From Mesostigma viride (taxonomy: Eukaryota; Streptophyta; Mesostigmatophyceae; Mesostigmatales; Mesostigmataceae), in assembly GCA_009746045.1 (NCBI GenBank), contig RPFO01000225.1:392001-456000 (forward strand): DNA of 64,000 nucleotides, read 5' to 3'. This document shows positions 1-11,100 of the stretch, piece by piece. Every line of letters begins with the position of its first letter. Position 1 is the stretch's first letter. Made by a program: the position numbers and the translations under genes. The notes under the pieces were generated by a model, which saw nothing but the letters and a program-made list of their open reading frames with translations, was not told where the DNA came from and ran no database searches.

Positions 1-1207
1 TCCTGGCTCTACACTTAATACATGACGAACTACGCCAACGCCTGTTTATCTTGACCAGCTAAGTCGGTACTACCACCGCAGCCTCGGCGACATTATAGCA
101 GAGCGCTCAGCGCCCCGGCCCCCCCAGCCGACAGCCCCATCTGCTCCCTCCCTCTGCAAGGATGACATCCGCGCAGTGCTGGAGGAGCACGTGACATCAC
201 TGATTAATGGCCGCTGGCCGAGAATTGATGACATCCGGCTGAACACCACGCTCAACACGGTGGAGGCCCGGGTCTCCAATGTGGAAACCCGGGTCGTGAG
301 TCGTCCACAAGCTACAACCCAGTTCACGGCGCTACACACCGCGGCGCAGGCATCGGAAACGCACGCTGCACTTGTCTCTCGCCTTAACCAGGTGGAGGGC
401 AAGTGCGGCGTGCTCATGAAGAAGCTTCAGTGAAGCCATCACCGCCCACACCTCGAGGCCCTGGCCACACAGCCCCCAAGATTGCGGAGCAGATGGCCAC
501 CATCGCATCCCATGCAGCCACCCCGGCAGGATGCTGGCGACGGTCCTCCCGCCGCTCTCCTACGCGGATCCACCTGCTGCGGTCAGCGACCCTCAACCAC
601 GTACTGACGCCATCGCCACGAAGCTCTGGACAGGAGCTGGAGGACCACTGCCAGGCCCAGCAAGGGGAGGTCACCGACCGCGCTCGCCGCGAGTGCCGAG
701 TGGTGCTGCGTCGTTTCCCCCAGAAGCCAGGTGAGACGTCAACCTCCCTTGCTGACGAGCTCAAGAACCAGCTTCTTACCCTCATGGGCCTGGTAGGTGA
801 GGTAGAACTGCGAGGGTGCCACCGCCTTCCCCACTCACGGGACAAGGCGGCTCCCCCTCCAGTCCTGCTCACCTTCCCCTCCGGCCCCTGAGGATAAGCA
901 GCGGTTCCTCTCTCGTCGCAAGAGGTTGCACGACCTCACCTGGACGCTGGACGACGACCTGACCCCCGCTCAGCAGCAGCAGCGACGCGACCTACAGGTG
1001 GCCGGAATACCTCCGCCACAAGCAGGACCCCCAGAAGCCCAAGGTGTACTGGAGGGGCGGGGGTCCTGAGCTGTGGCATGCCTTTGGCATGAAGGAGAAT
1101 GCGGGTCTCTGCCCTTTCTCCTGTTGTGCACACACAGGGATTAGAAGCACTTCGGTGCTCCGTGACTCCCCAACGGGATCGAGCACGTGTTTAATTAATT
1201 AATTAAT
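1..1207 (+). mobile_element. ORF1-only non-LTR element, decayed (element A)
   Basis: Remnant of a non-autonomous LINE-like element whose left edge is not seen. Several broken reading frames between about 176 and 1060 match the ORF1 proteins elsewhere in this window: an Asn-Gln-Val-Glu-Gly-Lys coiled-coil piece near 390, an RRM-like piece (RARRECRVVLRRF) near 685-725, and the C-terminal signature RRKRLHDLTWTLDDDLTPAQ near 918-975. The 3' UTR from about 1065 is nearly identical to 22510-22640. It ends in the shared 3' hairpin (1160-1187, with three extra bases in the descending strand) and a TTAAT tail at 1190-1207. No RT is present. At least two frame changes separate the pieces, so it cannot code a full protein. 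Confidence 0.75.
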
Positions 1208-1230
1208 CAAATAGCTTCGGGACCGGTAGT

Positions 1231-1352
1231 ATATCAGCGTGTGCGTCTTAGAAAGACGAAGCAATTCTGATAGTCGCGGCTTAAAATTTGGAGCCCAAAC
1301 GTGAAAGTTATAAGCGCCGCCGTCAGCCATGGCTATCTCGTGGCTCGTGGCT
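1231..1352 (-). repeat. Copy of the 5' UTR module of the ORF1-only element at 12579-14534
   Basis: About 120 bp here match 14393-14514, reading the same way on the + strand, with scattered substitutions. In the complete element that stretch is the 5' UTR just upstream of the ORF1 start codon on the minus strand. Here it is not followed by ORF1. A 5'-end-only fragment is not what target-primed reverse transcription normally leaves, so the module may be an independent short repeat or a promoter captured by the ORF1-only element. Confidence 0.6.
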
Positions 1353-2592
1353 GGAGGTATGCCATCGATCATAAGCTGCATCGCGTTTTTCCGCATTTTC
1401 CGCGGCCCGGCACTGAACGCAAATGGTTTTCACCTTTGCGGAGTGCCTGATCAGAATAAGCTGCATGAATGGGGATCGATAAAATTAGCATGCAGCGCGC
1501 TTGAGCTACGATGCATGGTCCGGATTCTAGCTTGCGATTGCTGGTTGCATGTGCGATTGGTATATATTACATCAATTGGAGACAGCCATGCGTATATATG
1601 TAGCTCTAGCTCTACTGCATTGTTCTCTCATTAATAACTGCATGGTTGATAAAAAGCTTCGCACGCACACTCCATCAGGTCTAAACTAATGCGCATACTC
1701 AATCTACACTACTCAATCAAAAAAATCCCGAGACACGCAACGAGCAGACATCATGCCAGAAATAAAGTTTTTCATTGAGAAGTAGCATGACAAGTCTGAC
1801 ATAAGCGCCCTCAAACCAACATGACCCCCCTCCAATCCAAGCAGACGCGTGTACGTTTGTACTCGGAGTGGCTGGGCATAGGATCACGGCATGCCGGGAA
1901 AGCCCAGGCCAGGCAAAGCACTCATCACGTGTACTGTCTCTCTGGTACACTACCCAGCGTCAGGCATGCACTGGACGATACCGCATACCAACGAGCCGCA
2001 TGTTGGCATGTGGTGTAACCCTACATGCGCGCAAGGCACCCTATCTGGATGATTGCTTCAGCACCCTCTGCTATGCCACTGTCTTGCCGCTCTGTACGAT
2101 TAAGTGCTGGCAAGGGACTGAAGGTAGCAAGGTGGCCATCTCAATTTCTTAAACTTCCCATGTCAGGGGCACGGCATGTGCAGACAGAATGTTTAGGAGG
2201 GCAGGCTGGCGGGTCCTCGCCATGCTAACATAAAGCCCTGTCAGCTTTCATAGAGCAGATGACCTCGGCATCAACGCCTAGGCACCGTTCCTAGGGCGAA
2301 ACGCAGGAATTAGAAAAGGGCCGCTCCAAGCAATGAGGCTGCACATCGGACGTCCTCACGCCAGTCAGAAATCTGCATCCAGGCAATGTCGCCCAGACCA
2401 ACAGCTTGCTTGCCAGCCGGAGCTGGGGGGGGGTAAATCTACGCTCGGAATCCTCCCAACTGTCATCTCGTGGCTTTTAGCACGTTGCGAAATACGCAAC
2501 GATACCACGTCCGGGTGTTCCCAGATAGCGATGACTAGGTAAAGCCATCCTCCCCACGCTTATTTGCCGAAAATTATCAAGTGAATCAGTAA
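1353..2592. other. Intergenic stretch, no gene seen
   Basis: About 1.2 kb with only short unrelated frames in all six readings, mixed base composition and no domain I recognise. It presumably holds the 3' flank of the minus-strand gene that ends at 2593. Confidence 0.5.
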
Positions 2593-2904
2593 CTATTCTT
2601 CGGCTGATTCCTGCGCTTTGGCAGCATCCCGGCGGAAGGTTTCTTCTCTGGCCCAGGTTGTAATGTTGGTGTCTGGCGCGTAGTTCAGCCCCACAAATAA
2701 AATAACGGCGGAGGCACCCATAGTAAAGTACCAAGGAAACTCCCAATCCTCCCACTTCCGCGCCTTTCCTGGAGTCTCTCCCAGGAAAACGCCATTAGGA
2801 CCTTCCTGAGTTCCTGCACTCCAGAAACCTTTGTCATTGCCACCAGCCCCCCGCGACCTAAGCGACCTCACAACAGATCGGGCGGACTGCCTCAAGAGCG
2901 ACAT
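2593..2904 (-). CDS. NDUFB11: Mitochondrial complex I subunit, NDUFB11/ESSS-like
   Basis: Predicted 103-residue accessory subunit of mitochondrial NADH:ubiquinone oxidoreductase, membrane arm. The start MSLLRQSARSVVRSLRSRG is Arg/Ser-rich without acids, as in a mitochondrial presequence. An upstream in-frame Met at 2940 would add 12 residues and is less likely. The middle holds a Trp-rich approach (KWEDWEFPWYF) and one hydrophobic segment of about 18 residues (MGASAVILFVGLNYA). It is followed by PDTNITTWAREE, which resembles the PD-x-x-I/M-x-x-W-(A/S)-R-x-E-A motif after the single membrane span of ESSS subunits. The tail is short and acidic. It is a single exon as far as I can see. The motif match is from memory of the family, not an alignment. 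An unrelated single-span mitochondrial protein is the alternative. Confidence 0.6.
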   Translation of the reverse strand: MSLLRQSARSVVRSLRSRGAGGNDKGFWSAGTQEGPNGVFLGETPGKARKWEDWEFPWYFTMGASAVILFVGLNYAPDTNITTWAREETFRRDAAKAQESAEE

Positions 2905-3201
2905 TCTCGCAGTCCGACTTTTCGGGCGACTCGCTGGCAACGACTCGAGCAGCCAGAACAGAGGTTATCAAGGCCAACACCTCGCACGGCGATGCATAAT
3001 ACTCGGCGTCCAGCTTAGCGCGTTTATAATCCCGGCCTGCTCGATGCACACTGCACGCTCATCGAGTCACGCATCGCGCATGGCCCCCAGCTGCGGGCGT
3101 CCTTGTCCGTGCTCTGAACATGGAGCAGCTGTCCATGCCGTATACGAAACCTATTTAAAGTAACTAATATCATTAGGAAATACTGTGAAAAAATTTTGAC
3201 T

Positions 3202-3270
3202 ACTCCTAACTCTGCTGCCGATGTGCGGCGTGGGCAACAACAACAACAACAACAACAACAACTCCCAACT
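3202..3270 (+). mobile_element. Extremely 5'-truncated retroinsertion with (CAA)n tail
   Basis: A 10-bp near-repeat (ACTCC[T/C]AACT at 3202-3211 and 3261-3270) flanks about 49 bp made of a family-specific 3' end (GCGGCGTGGG around 3225-3234) and a (CAA)n tail at about 3235-3260. The same 3' end and tail recur at 55838-55877, also with a TSD. This fits target-primed insertion of a LINE or SINE that kept only its last bases. The parent element is not in the window. Confidence 0.6.
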
Positions 3271-3272
3271 AA

Positions 3273-3333
3273 AATAACTCCTAGTAATGACTTCAGGAAC
3301 CACAGACAATAACTCCTAGTAATGACTTCAGGA
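3273..3333. repeat. 35-bp tandem duplication
   Basis: The stretch beginning AATAACTCCTAGTAATGACT occurs at 3273 and again at 3308, an exact two-copy tandem duplication of about 26 bp within a 35-bp period. No function is suggested. Confidence 0.8.
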
Positions 3334-5178
3334 ATATCGCGTACTGTAGTGTGCTGAGTACGGTCATTCACGCCTGAAGTTGGGTTCTAGGTTTTTGAGG
3401 GGTCAAACTAAGGGGTGAACCCAATTTAAGGGTTGAATGTTTCTACTAAATTCTACTAAATATATTAATTAAACAATAATATTCTGAACTACTTTCAACT
3501 CAGAATGCCGATTGCCGAAATGCTATTCGACCCAAACGTGAACACAAGTTAAGCCAACCTAACTTACGGCGTGAATGACTGTATTCTTTAGGTCATGCCC
3601 GAGGTGCCGGCAAGGCTACTGTACTTATGGTGGCAATGATCTCATGGGCCTCATGACTCATCACAGTCATGGCAAAGTATCGTACATCAGCATTAATTAG
3701 TACTTCATGTCCGGGACCCGAAAGAGTTCCTGGGGGCACACAAAAACGAAACCTTAACCTGCACGAGGTGACACAACCGACGTGATTTCCTGCATCCGCC
3801 ATACCTACTTGTGACGAGGAGTGACATTCACCGGTGAATGCATACTAGTGTCGATAGATAAGGTCAGCATGCTCAAATTATTACGTAGACAGGCACGATG
3901 CCTCACGGCCGTATGTTTGTTGGTTGTTTGAAGCAGTGACGCTACCGTTTGACAATTTTGTACATATCATCTGTGTACACATTGAAAAAAAATGCACCGC
4001 TGGGGTTTGCGTAGTATAATGATGATATGGGTTTTATGCTACGATCTAGTAAGGAGCGCAGAGGCCTTCATTGAGTTGGTAAGAAGGGAATTCTTCTTGG
4101 CAGATGCCTGGGTGGTTCAGGGCTGCGTGTTTATTACATCAAGGGTACACGTATTCATTAGAGAACGCGCACGCGTGTGCCAGCTGGCAGTTGCTGCCAG
4201 TTCCTCGCACAGTAACACGGCAGGGTTTACTTACGGGCTTTCTGCTTCGCAATGTACGACCAGAGCTAAACCGCAATTGAAAATTACGTTGATTTTCCTT
4301 ACGACGTCGCTGACCGTTGACGTACTTTGTCCGCGCGCCCAAGGAATGTGCAGACTGCCCCGCGCCCCCCCGACCCTCCCCCGCCTCCGCCTATCGATTG
4401 CGACCGCCCTCGCAGTCGGGTTGCCAGGACCATCCTTAATGACGTGAGTGCCTCCCTAACGACATCCTCAATGACGTGCCGCCTCTCTGTATCCCGCTCC
4501 CCTTGGCATGACGGGAGACCATGCTCTGACGTCATGTTTATGAAAGTCCGCTTGGAGAGATGGCACTATGTCATGTTGCCGGCTCGTACTTGGGGTGGGG
4601 GGTTGGGGTTGGGGGGCAATATCATCCCATACTCTACACTGTCCTGCTCTTATGCGCATGACACTGTGTGCTTTGTAGCCATTACTAGCACCGTAGGTAG
4701 AGTAACATCCTTGCGGGCCGGTAAGTTGATGTACCTTCTCACGTATTCTCCTGTATCGCGCAGAAAGGTAAAATTATTAGCCGCTGCCCCTAGCAGTTTG
4801 CCGTGCTTTCCTACCCACCCAGCCACCAAGCAGAGAGCCAGTTTGCACGCACCAGCCGCTGCACACGCACCTCCTCTCTGCCCTCCTCCACCTCCCCCCT
4901 CTCCTACCTCGCCCCCTTCTGACCTCCCTCCTACGTTCCCCCTCAGCAAATGCCCACCCCCCTTCGAACGGACACACCGTCCCCTCCCCCCGGGGCACCC
5001 CCCTCCCCCTTCCTTCTCCCCCCCACCCCCCACCCCATCCCCCACCCCACCCCACCCACCCACCCACCCACCCCACCCCACCCCACCCCCTACCTCACCC
5101 TCACCCCACCCCACCCCACACCCCACTTCGCCCTCAACTTCCCACCCCACCTCGCCCCCCACCCGCCCACGCACACAG
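3334..5178. other. 5' flank or undetected 5' exons of the zinc-finger gene
   Basis: No confident exon found. An ATG at 3992 opens a frame with a hydrophobic start (MHRWGLRSIMMIWVLCYDLV) that could be a first exon, but I see no supporting splice signal or motif. From 4850 to 5170 the + strand is almost pure C/A tracts (CCCCACCC). This pyrimidine-rich run leads into the AG acceptor at 5177-5178 and makes long spurious Pro-rich and Gly-rich frames on both strands. Confidence 0.4.
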
Positions 5179-8100
5179 TACCTGTTTCCCTACCTAGAGG
5201 CCAAGGGTGTGCCGCTATCCCCCGAGTGCCGTCTGCGCCCCGAGCTGGACATGCTGCTGCCTCAGGAGCTGCTAAAGAGCGAGAAGCGGCGCAACCAGTG
5301 GCGCTGCCTCGCCTGCAACAAGCTGTTCCGCGAGGAAGCATTCATCGACAAGCATTTTGACAACCGGCATCCGGACCTGGTGCCCAAGGTGGGGCCGCAC
5401 ATCACCCGCGTTTTATGTCCGGTATGTCATAGGGGTAATCACCGCCAAGGTTAACAACATTGAAGCCAAAGTCGCACTTAAGCTCCAGCCCCAATTTGCC
5501 GCCACACAAGAGCACATTGCCGCCCAGGTTTCCAAGGCTGCCGCCACTGTGACCGCCAGCCTTAACCAGGTGGAAGGCAAAGTTGGCCAGGGCATCGTGA
5601 AGCTGGATGCAGTTGCTACCAAGGTAGAGGCCCTGGCCACGCAGGTCCCCGAGATCGCCGAGCGAACGGCCACCATCGCCGCCCAACCCGCCGGTCGGGC
5701 CAGCGATGACCCCTCGACTCGCGCATCCTGGGCGGACCTGCTCAAGAGCCAGGCAATCTCTACCACCTCCGCCATCACCACCAAGCTCCAGGAGCTGGAG
5801 GACAAGCGCCGCGAGGCCGCTGACCGCGACCGCCGCCGCTGCCGGGTCATCCTCAGGCGCTTCGACGAGGCGCCGGGAGAGACCCCAGACTCTCTTCTGG
5901 ACGAGCTCAGGAACCAGCTCTTGGCGCTCATGGAGCTGCCAGGTGCGACACTGCAGGGCGCCTACCGCCTGCTCCATCCACGGGCCAAGGCTGGGCCCCC
6001 ACCAGTGGTCCTCACCTTCAGTGACATAGCTGCCCGAGTTCGGTTCCTCTCTCGCCGCAAGAAGCTGGTGAACACCTCCTGGTCGCTTGACGACGACCTG
6101 ACGCCAGCCCAGCAGCAGCAACGACGCGACCAGTGGCCCAACTTCATCCACCACAAGACCAACCCCGAGAAGCCCCTAGTGTACCGGCAGGGCGGGGACC
6201 TTTATGTCAACAACAAACTTCGGAAGCCCCCCCGGGCTCCCCCGGGATAGAGCACTCAAGCTTGTTGTCTAGATGGGGGCAATTGGAATGGGACAGCTTG
6301 GGCAGCATTGCACGTCTTGGCATAAAGCATATTGTAGCTCAGCATAGCCACTTAGCTCTAGCTGTTTAGATTCTATGTGATGCTCATTTTCAGTCATGGC
6401 TCATTGTGGCCATTTGCTAGCGCCTCAGCCAACGTCTTGAGCCCGCCTCGCCTTATAAGCTATGCATCAGCCTAATCAGTATGGTACTGCATGGTTGTAT
6501 TGCACCCACAGTGTTGCGCCCCGGCACCGTGCTGTGGAGAGAGCGCTCTGTGGCCTGCCCACTTAATTGTGGCAGTGAGAGAAGCTCGGGCACCCCCCCT
6601 CCTTCTCTTGTGTATTGGGGTTGAAGGTTCCTTTACTCTTCACTGGCACCCACGTGACACAGTCACGTGCTTGTTCATTAACTAATATCATAGGGGTCAA
6701 GGATAAGAACCTGAGCCAAATGTGGGGGGCACGCATCACCGCCCGTGTCGTGTAGGGTTTATGAATATGGACCTCGTGCCCAAGGTGGGCGCATCGGGTG
6801 CGCATCTGTCCGTTGGTCGTGCACTCTGTGTAAGCACTTCCCTCGCCCTCTGCATATGGGTGTTTCCCTAGTATAGCTCTGTTTGATATCGTGATGTACA
6901 CCTCCTCTGTAAAGCCTCGCGCGATTGCATTCACCTATGTCTTGGGTTGTTCATAGATTTTATATCTACATGTTGTGAAGGGTGCTAATGCGTTGTGTGA
7001 TTGGCGTAAGGGAAGGGCATATGTGCCGGGCATGAGGACGGCATGGGTGGGAGAGCGACGATGTGGTCTAGGATGTTAAGATTCACATCATTGGGGATGG
7101 GGCCCTGTTCTTGAAGTGGTAAAATTGGTTTGGTGTGAGCCACACTTGTGCACCAGTTTCAACATGCCTCTGAAGGCGGGTATTATGTAATGGGGTTGAG
7201 TGCCTGAAAAAAGTCCAGTGTCACATGCGTGATGACATCCGTGGTTTTGCGCAGGGGCTTACGTTTTTTGCACTATAGGGACGCACCGCGAGTGTTGTGA
7301 CAAAAGAGTAAATGTTCAGGGATGTTGGAATAATAAACGAGGAAAGTTTGCCAGTTTGGTTTGATAATGAAACAGTCACCTTGTGCCATTCATGCCGTGT
7401 GGGATGCCACTTATCTACTTTTTGCGTGTATGCTCACGCTCCTCTCTCCGCCTCCCTCGTTCGGCCCCGTTCTCCTCGCCCACACCGCCCTACCTACACT
7501 ACCCTACCCACAAAAAAACACCACCCTACCCCCCCCAAAACACCACCCATGCCCCCTGCGTCGTGCCTCCCGCACGCGTGCATCCGCCACCAGAACGCCA
7601 CCACCTGCCTGGCGGACTTCTGCGATGTGCTGCACTGTGACGAGTTCTCCTACTCACGCATGCTGGCCGAGCATAAGAGCCGGCGGCGATCGTCCAACGA
7701 ACCGGTTGAGAACCTGCCGTGCAAGCAGCGTGACATGGCGGTCAAGTACCAGCTCTGCGAGGTATGACCGCGAGCTTTTGGAGAAGGGCGTGACCTTCGT
7801 GTTGGAGTAGGGCGTGACCATGGTTTTCCGGGAGGGCATGGGGCGTTGGGTGGAGTTGGAAGGGCGGTGGAGTTGTGTCGAAGATCGCGTCTGAACGTCG
7901 CTTGAGTTGTCAGATATTCAGCTTGCGTCAGAAACGTTACTTTGCTCGGAAAATTCGGTTGGTGACGGGGTGGGTGTGGGTGTGGAGAGGGGGATGCCGG
8001 AATGTACAAAGCGACATTTTTCTCTCGGTTGAACTGAAGGAGAGTTGGGTGGGGGTCGGCAGGTGGGGCTGCGTCACCAGGCATCACTCTTTGCTGTATG

Positions 8101-11100
8101 GTAGGATCGTTTGATGGTTCCAGCCACCTGCGGTGGGAAAGGCTATGTAATCGGGTTTTATTTACTAAAGATTACGTGCTTGGGCAATGCACAGGGGATG
8201 CATAACCAGGGTGCTGCTGGCTCCGCTCAATAGTTTTGGTTTACCCGATTATTATGCGTTATCATGAATATAACTCTAATAATTGTGTCGCAACGTCACG
8301 CCGCAAATCCCGGGGTCGTGGATGTGTGTGCACGCATGCATGGAAGATGCTGGGACTAAAGATTGGCTAAAAGCAGTCCTGTGCATCGCTTCAAGGTCTA
8401 TTGCATGGCCTTTGTGCCTACCCAAGACCCAATGGGGTTCCGTGGTGGGCGCACTCTATCTAGTTTTTCCCATTCCCTGTTTATAGTATACTTATGGTCC
8501 CTTTAAGCTATGCGTCAGCCTACCTATGGTATTGCACTGGTTGTATTGCACCCACAGTGTTGCGCCCCGGCATGCACCATGCTGTGGAGAGAGCGCTCTG
8601 TGGCCTGCCCACTTGCGGCAGTGAGAGAAGCTAGGGCGCCCTCCCTCCTTCTCGCTGTGTATATAGGTCCGGATTCTCCCGATTTCTGGCCTGCGCTGGT
8701 TGTCTCTTTGATAGGGTTGAAGGTTCCTTTACTCTGTATTGGCACCCACGTGACGCAGTCACATGCTTATCAATTAACTAATTAATTGATGGTCCCTTCA
8801 ACCCAGGTTCTTGCTCAACAACACTCGCACCTATTTGCTTGTCGGTGCCCACATGTTGCCCGCTGATCTACCTAGCATACCTCACTAAGTTTATCCTGGC
8901 TAATGCATAGGGCACTGTCTCGTTGGCCCTTGCTTCCGCATCGTTGCTCCGAGGATTCACCATCTTTGAAGGTCTGCCCATGTACGTACCACAGTGTGCT
9001 GCCCTTACCACTTTGTATTAGTTACACATGCTTAGCAAATAATGGAGCTGCTGAACTGTGGTGCCGCCCATTCTCCCTGTGCTGTCCTTCGGTTGTTACG
9101 GGCTGCGTATGATTGGCTGCTTGTTATCGGCGGACGTGAACTCGGCAGAGGTTGGCCCACCGCTGCTTCCCCACAGACCAAGGGGATGCCGTCCGCAGGG
9201 CACAAGGTATGAGTTATGACTGATGTGCACCAGCCAAGGGGAACTCAAGGCGGCATTTCAATGGCTTTTCTTGAAGTATGAATTTCTGGCTATACCAAGG
9301 CACTTCCATGTTCTGGTCTATTTCTTGTACTGTTGCATGGTAACCCTAAAACCCGAAGCCCTAAACCTAACCCTGATGGTTCTGTCTGACCTGGCACTAT
9401 TTGGTCCGCCATCTGGCCCAGTATGGTCATTCTTGGATGTCGGGTGAGCTAGTTTCTCCTGGACCACTTCAAACTGGCACCTGCCCCCCCCCCCCCCCCC
9501 CCCTTGTCATAGCCATGCTGGTTGCAGGCTGTTGCATGGGTGTGGGAGAGATGGTCGAGGTTGCCTAACCACGTGCCTCCGCCGTACAGCTTGTTTGTTT
9601 GTCACCACCATGCCGCCTGCTATCCGCATGTAGAGCAGGCTACAGCGTAGCATGCCCCATGGCTCGCACGCAAGTCCATGTATGGGTACCATGAATGAGG
9701 TGAAATGGGACCCATGCTGTCCTTTGACCCACTCGCGTGCATCAGGTCATCCACGCACTTTGCCCCCATCGTTTTTCCCTGTGGTCATTTTCTTCCAACG
9801 CAGTCTTGCTCAACCCCCCTGCTTTGTCCCTGCTGCTTCGCTCCCCTTTGCCCTGTCCTTGTGTTTGCCCCCCCATGCCCCGTTCCGGTTGCTGCCCCCC
9901 GCAGCCTTCTTCCTACATCAGTTCTGCGACGCCCACAGCTGTGACCCCGCACGGCGCTCCGCGCTCTTCCCGCTGGGCAGCCGAGGCAGCGGCGCATGGC
10001 GCGTCGTCTACTACGCGGTGCTGTCGATCGTGCTCTTGTCCCTGGCAGGGTTCTACCTGTACCAGTACATGCAGAGGAGGTGAGCACACCCCATTCCTTT
10101 GATGAGGAGGTGAGCACACGCTGGCCACTGCACGCAAGGTGAGGCATGCGGTGCAGGGGATGGGACCCTCCCCAATGATATATATTTTCAGGGCGCAAGT
10201 ACTTTGTGACGGGGCTGTGGTTTGAGAGTCACCGGGTCATGCAATTGGCAGGCGCGAGTCAGGCCCTGATGGCACCTAGTTGCCTGCATATTGTTTTGCT
10301 GCTGGTAGCAGTGGCTGCCGGGGTTGCCCGTGGAGCTTTGTGCCTGGTTCCTCATGGAAGCTCTGTGTTTGTTGCTAATCCCTTCCTTCAACGTTGCAGT
10401 GTGCATGTATCAAGGAGACAACCAGCCCAGGCCAGAAATCGGGAGAATCCGGACCATGGTAGCTCGAGTCTGCCGTTATCTTGTCCGCGTTTTCGAGTCG
10501 TTCAGGATGATGAATATGAATGGAGATGAAATGTGTAGCCTTGTGCATTGAAATTATGGCTGGCTTACGTGTAGAGCGACTAGATGACCTAGGCGGTGGG
10601 GCCGGAAACAGCTTGCATGATCAGGGCGTGTGTTTCTAGCCTAACTGGCCGGGAGTGTCTAGTGGTGAGCACCATTGCTGCGATCGCTCTCCCACCATTT
10701 ACGAGGAAATACCTGCAAATGGAAACCACTGATGTATAGCTGGCTCGTCATATGAGCCCAGGTAGCCTGAAACTGTGAAACTGTGTGAGTCGTGTACCCC
10801 TCACAGTTGCATCCCACCCGCTGCATGCCATGGCATAGTCATGCCCTGCCGGCAGGACCCAGGGGTGAGAGGTCACGTACGGGCTATGTAATCGAAGGCA
10901 TCTGCCTTGTTCTGCTGGGCCCTTTGTTCTGGGGATATCTTCTGATGCCGCCTGCTCCCGCCAAGCTCATGCCTTCTAATGTTTACCTTAGCATAACCTC
11001 ACATCATCTCTTGTAGTCTCGTCACAATCCCATGGTCCCATATGGTCTCTTTGAGTCTCCATGATCTTCACTGGTTTCGCATGGCTGCGTCAGTACTGTA

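Noticed and set aside
4650-5174. Gly-rich minus-strand and Pro-rich plus-strand frames
   Set aside because: They are products of a C/A-rich tract in front of a splice acceptor, with no domain content.
5357-6250. Fusion of the zinc-finger exon to an L1-ORF1-like domain
   Set aside because: The element lies between two TSD copies in an intron and its frame differs from that of the exon.
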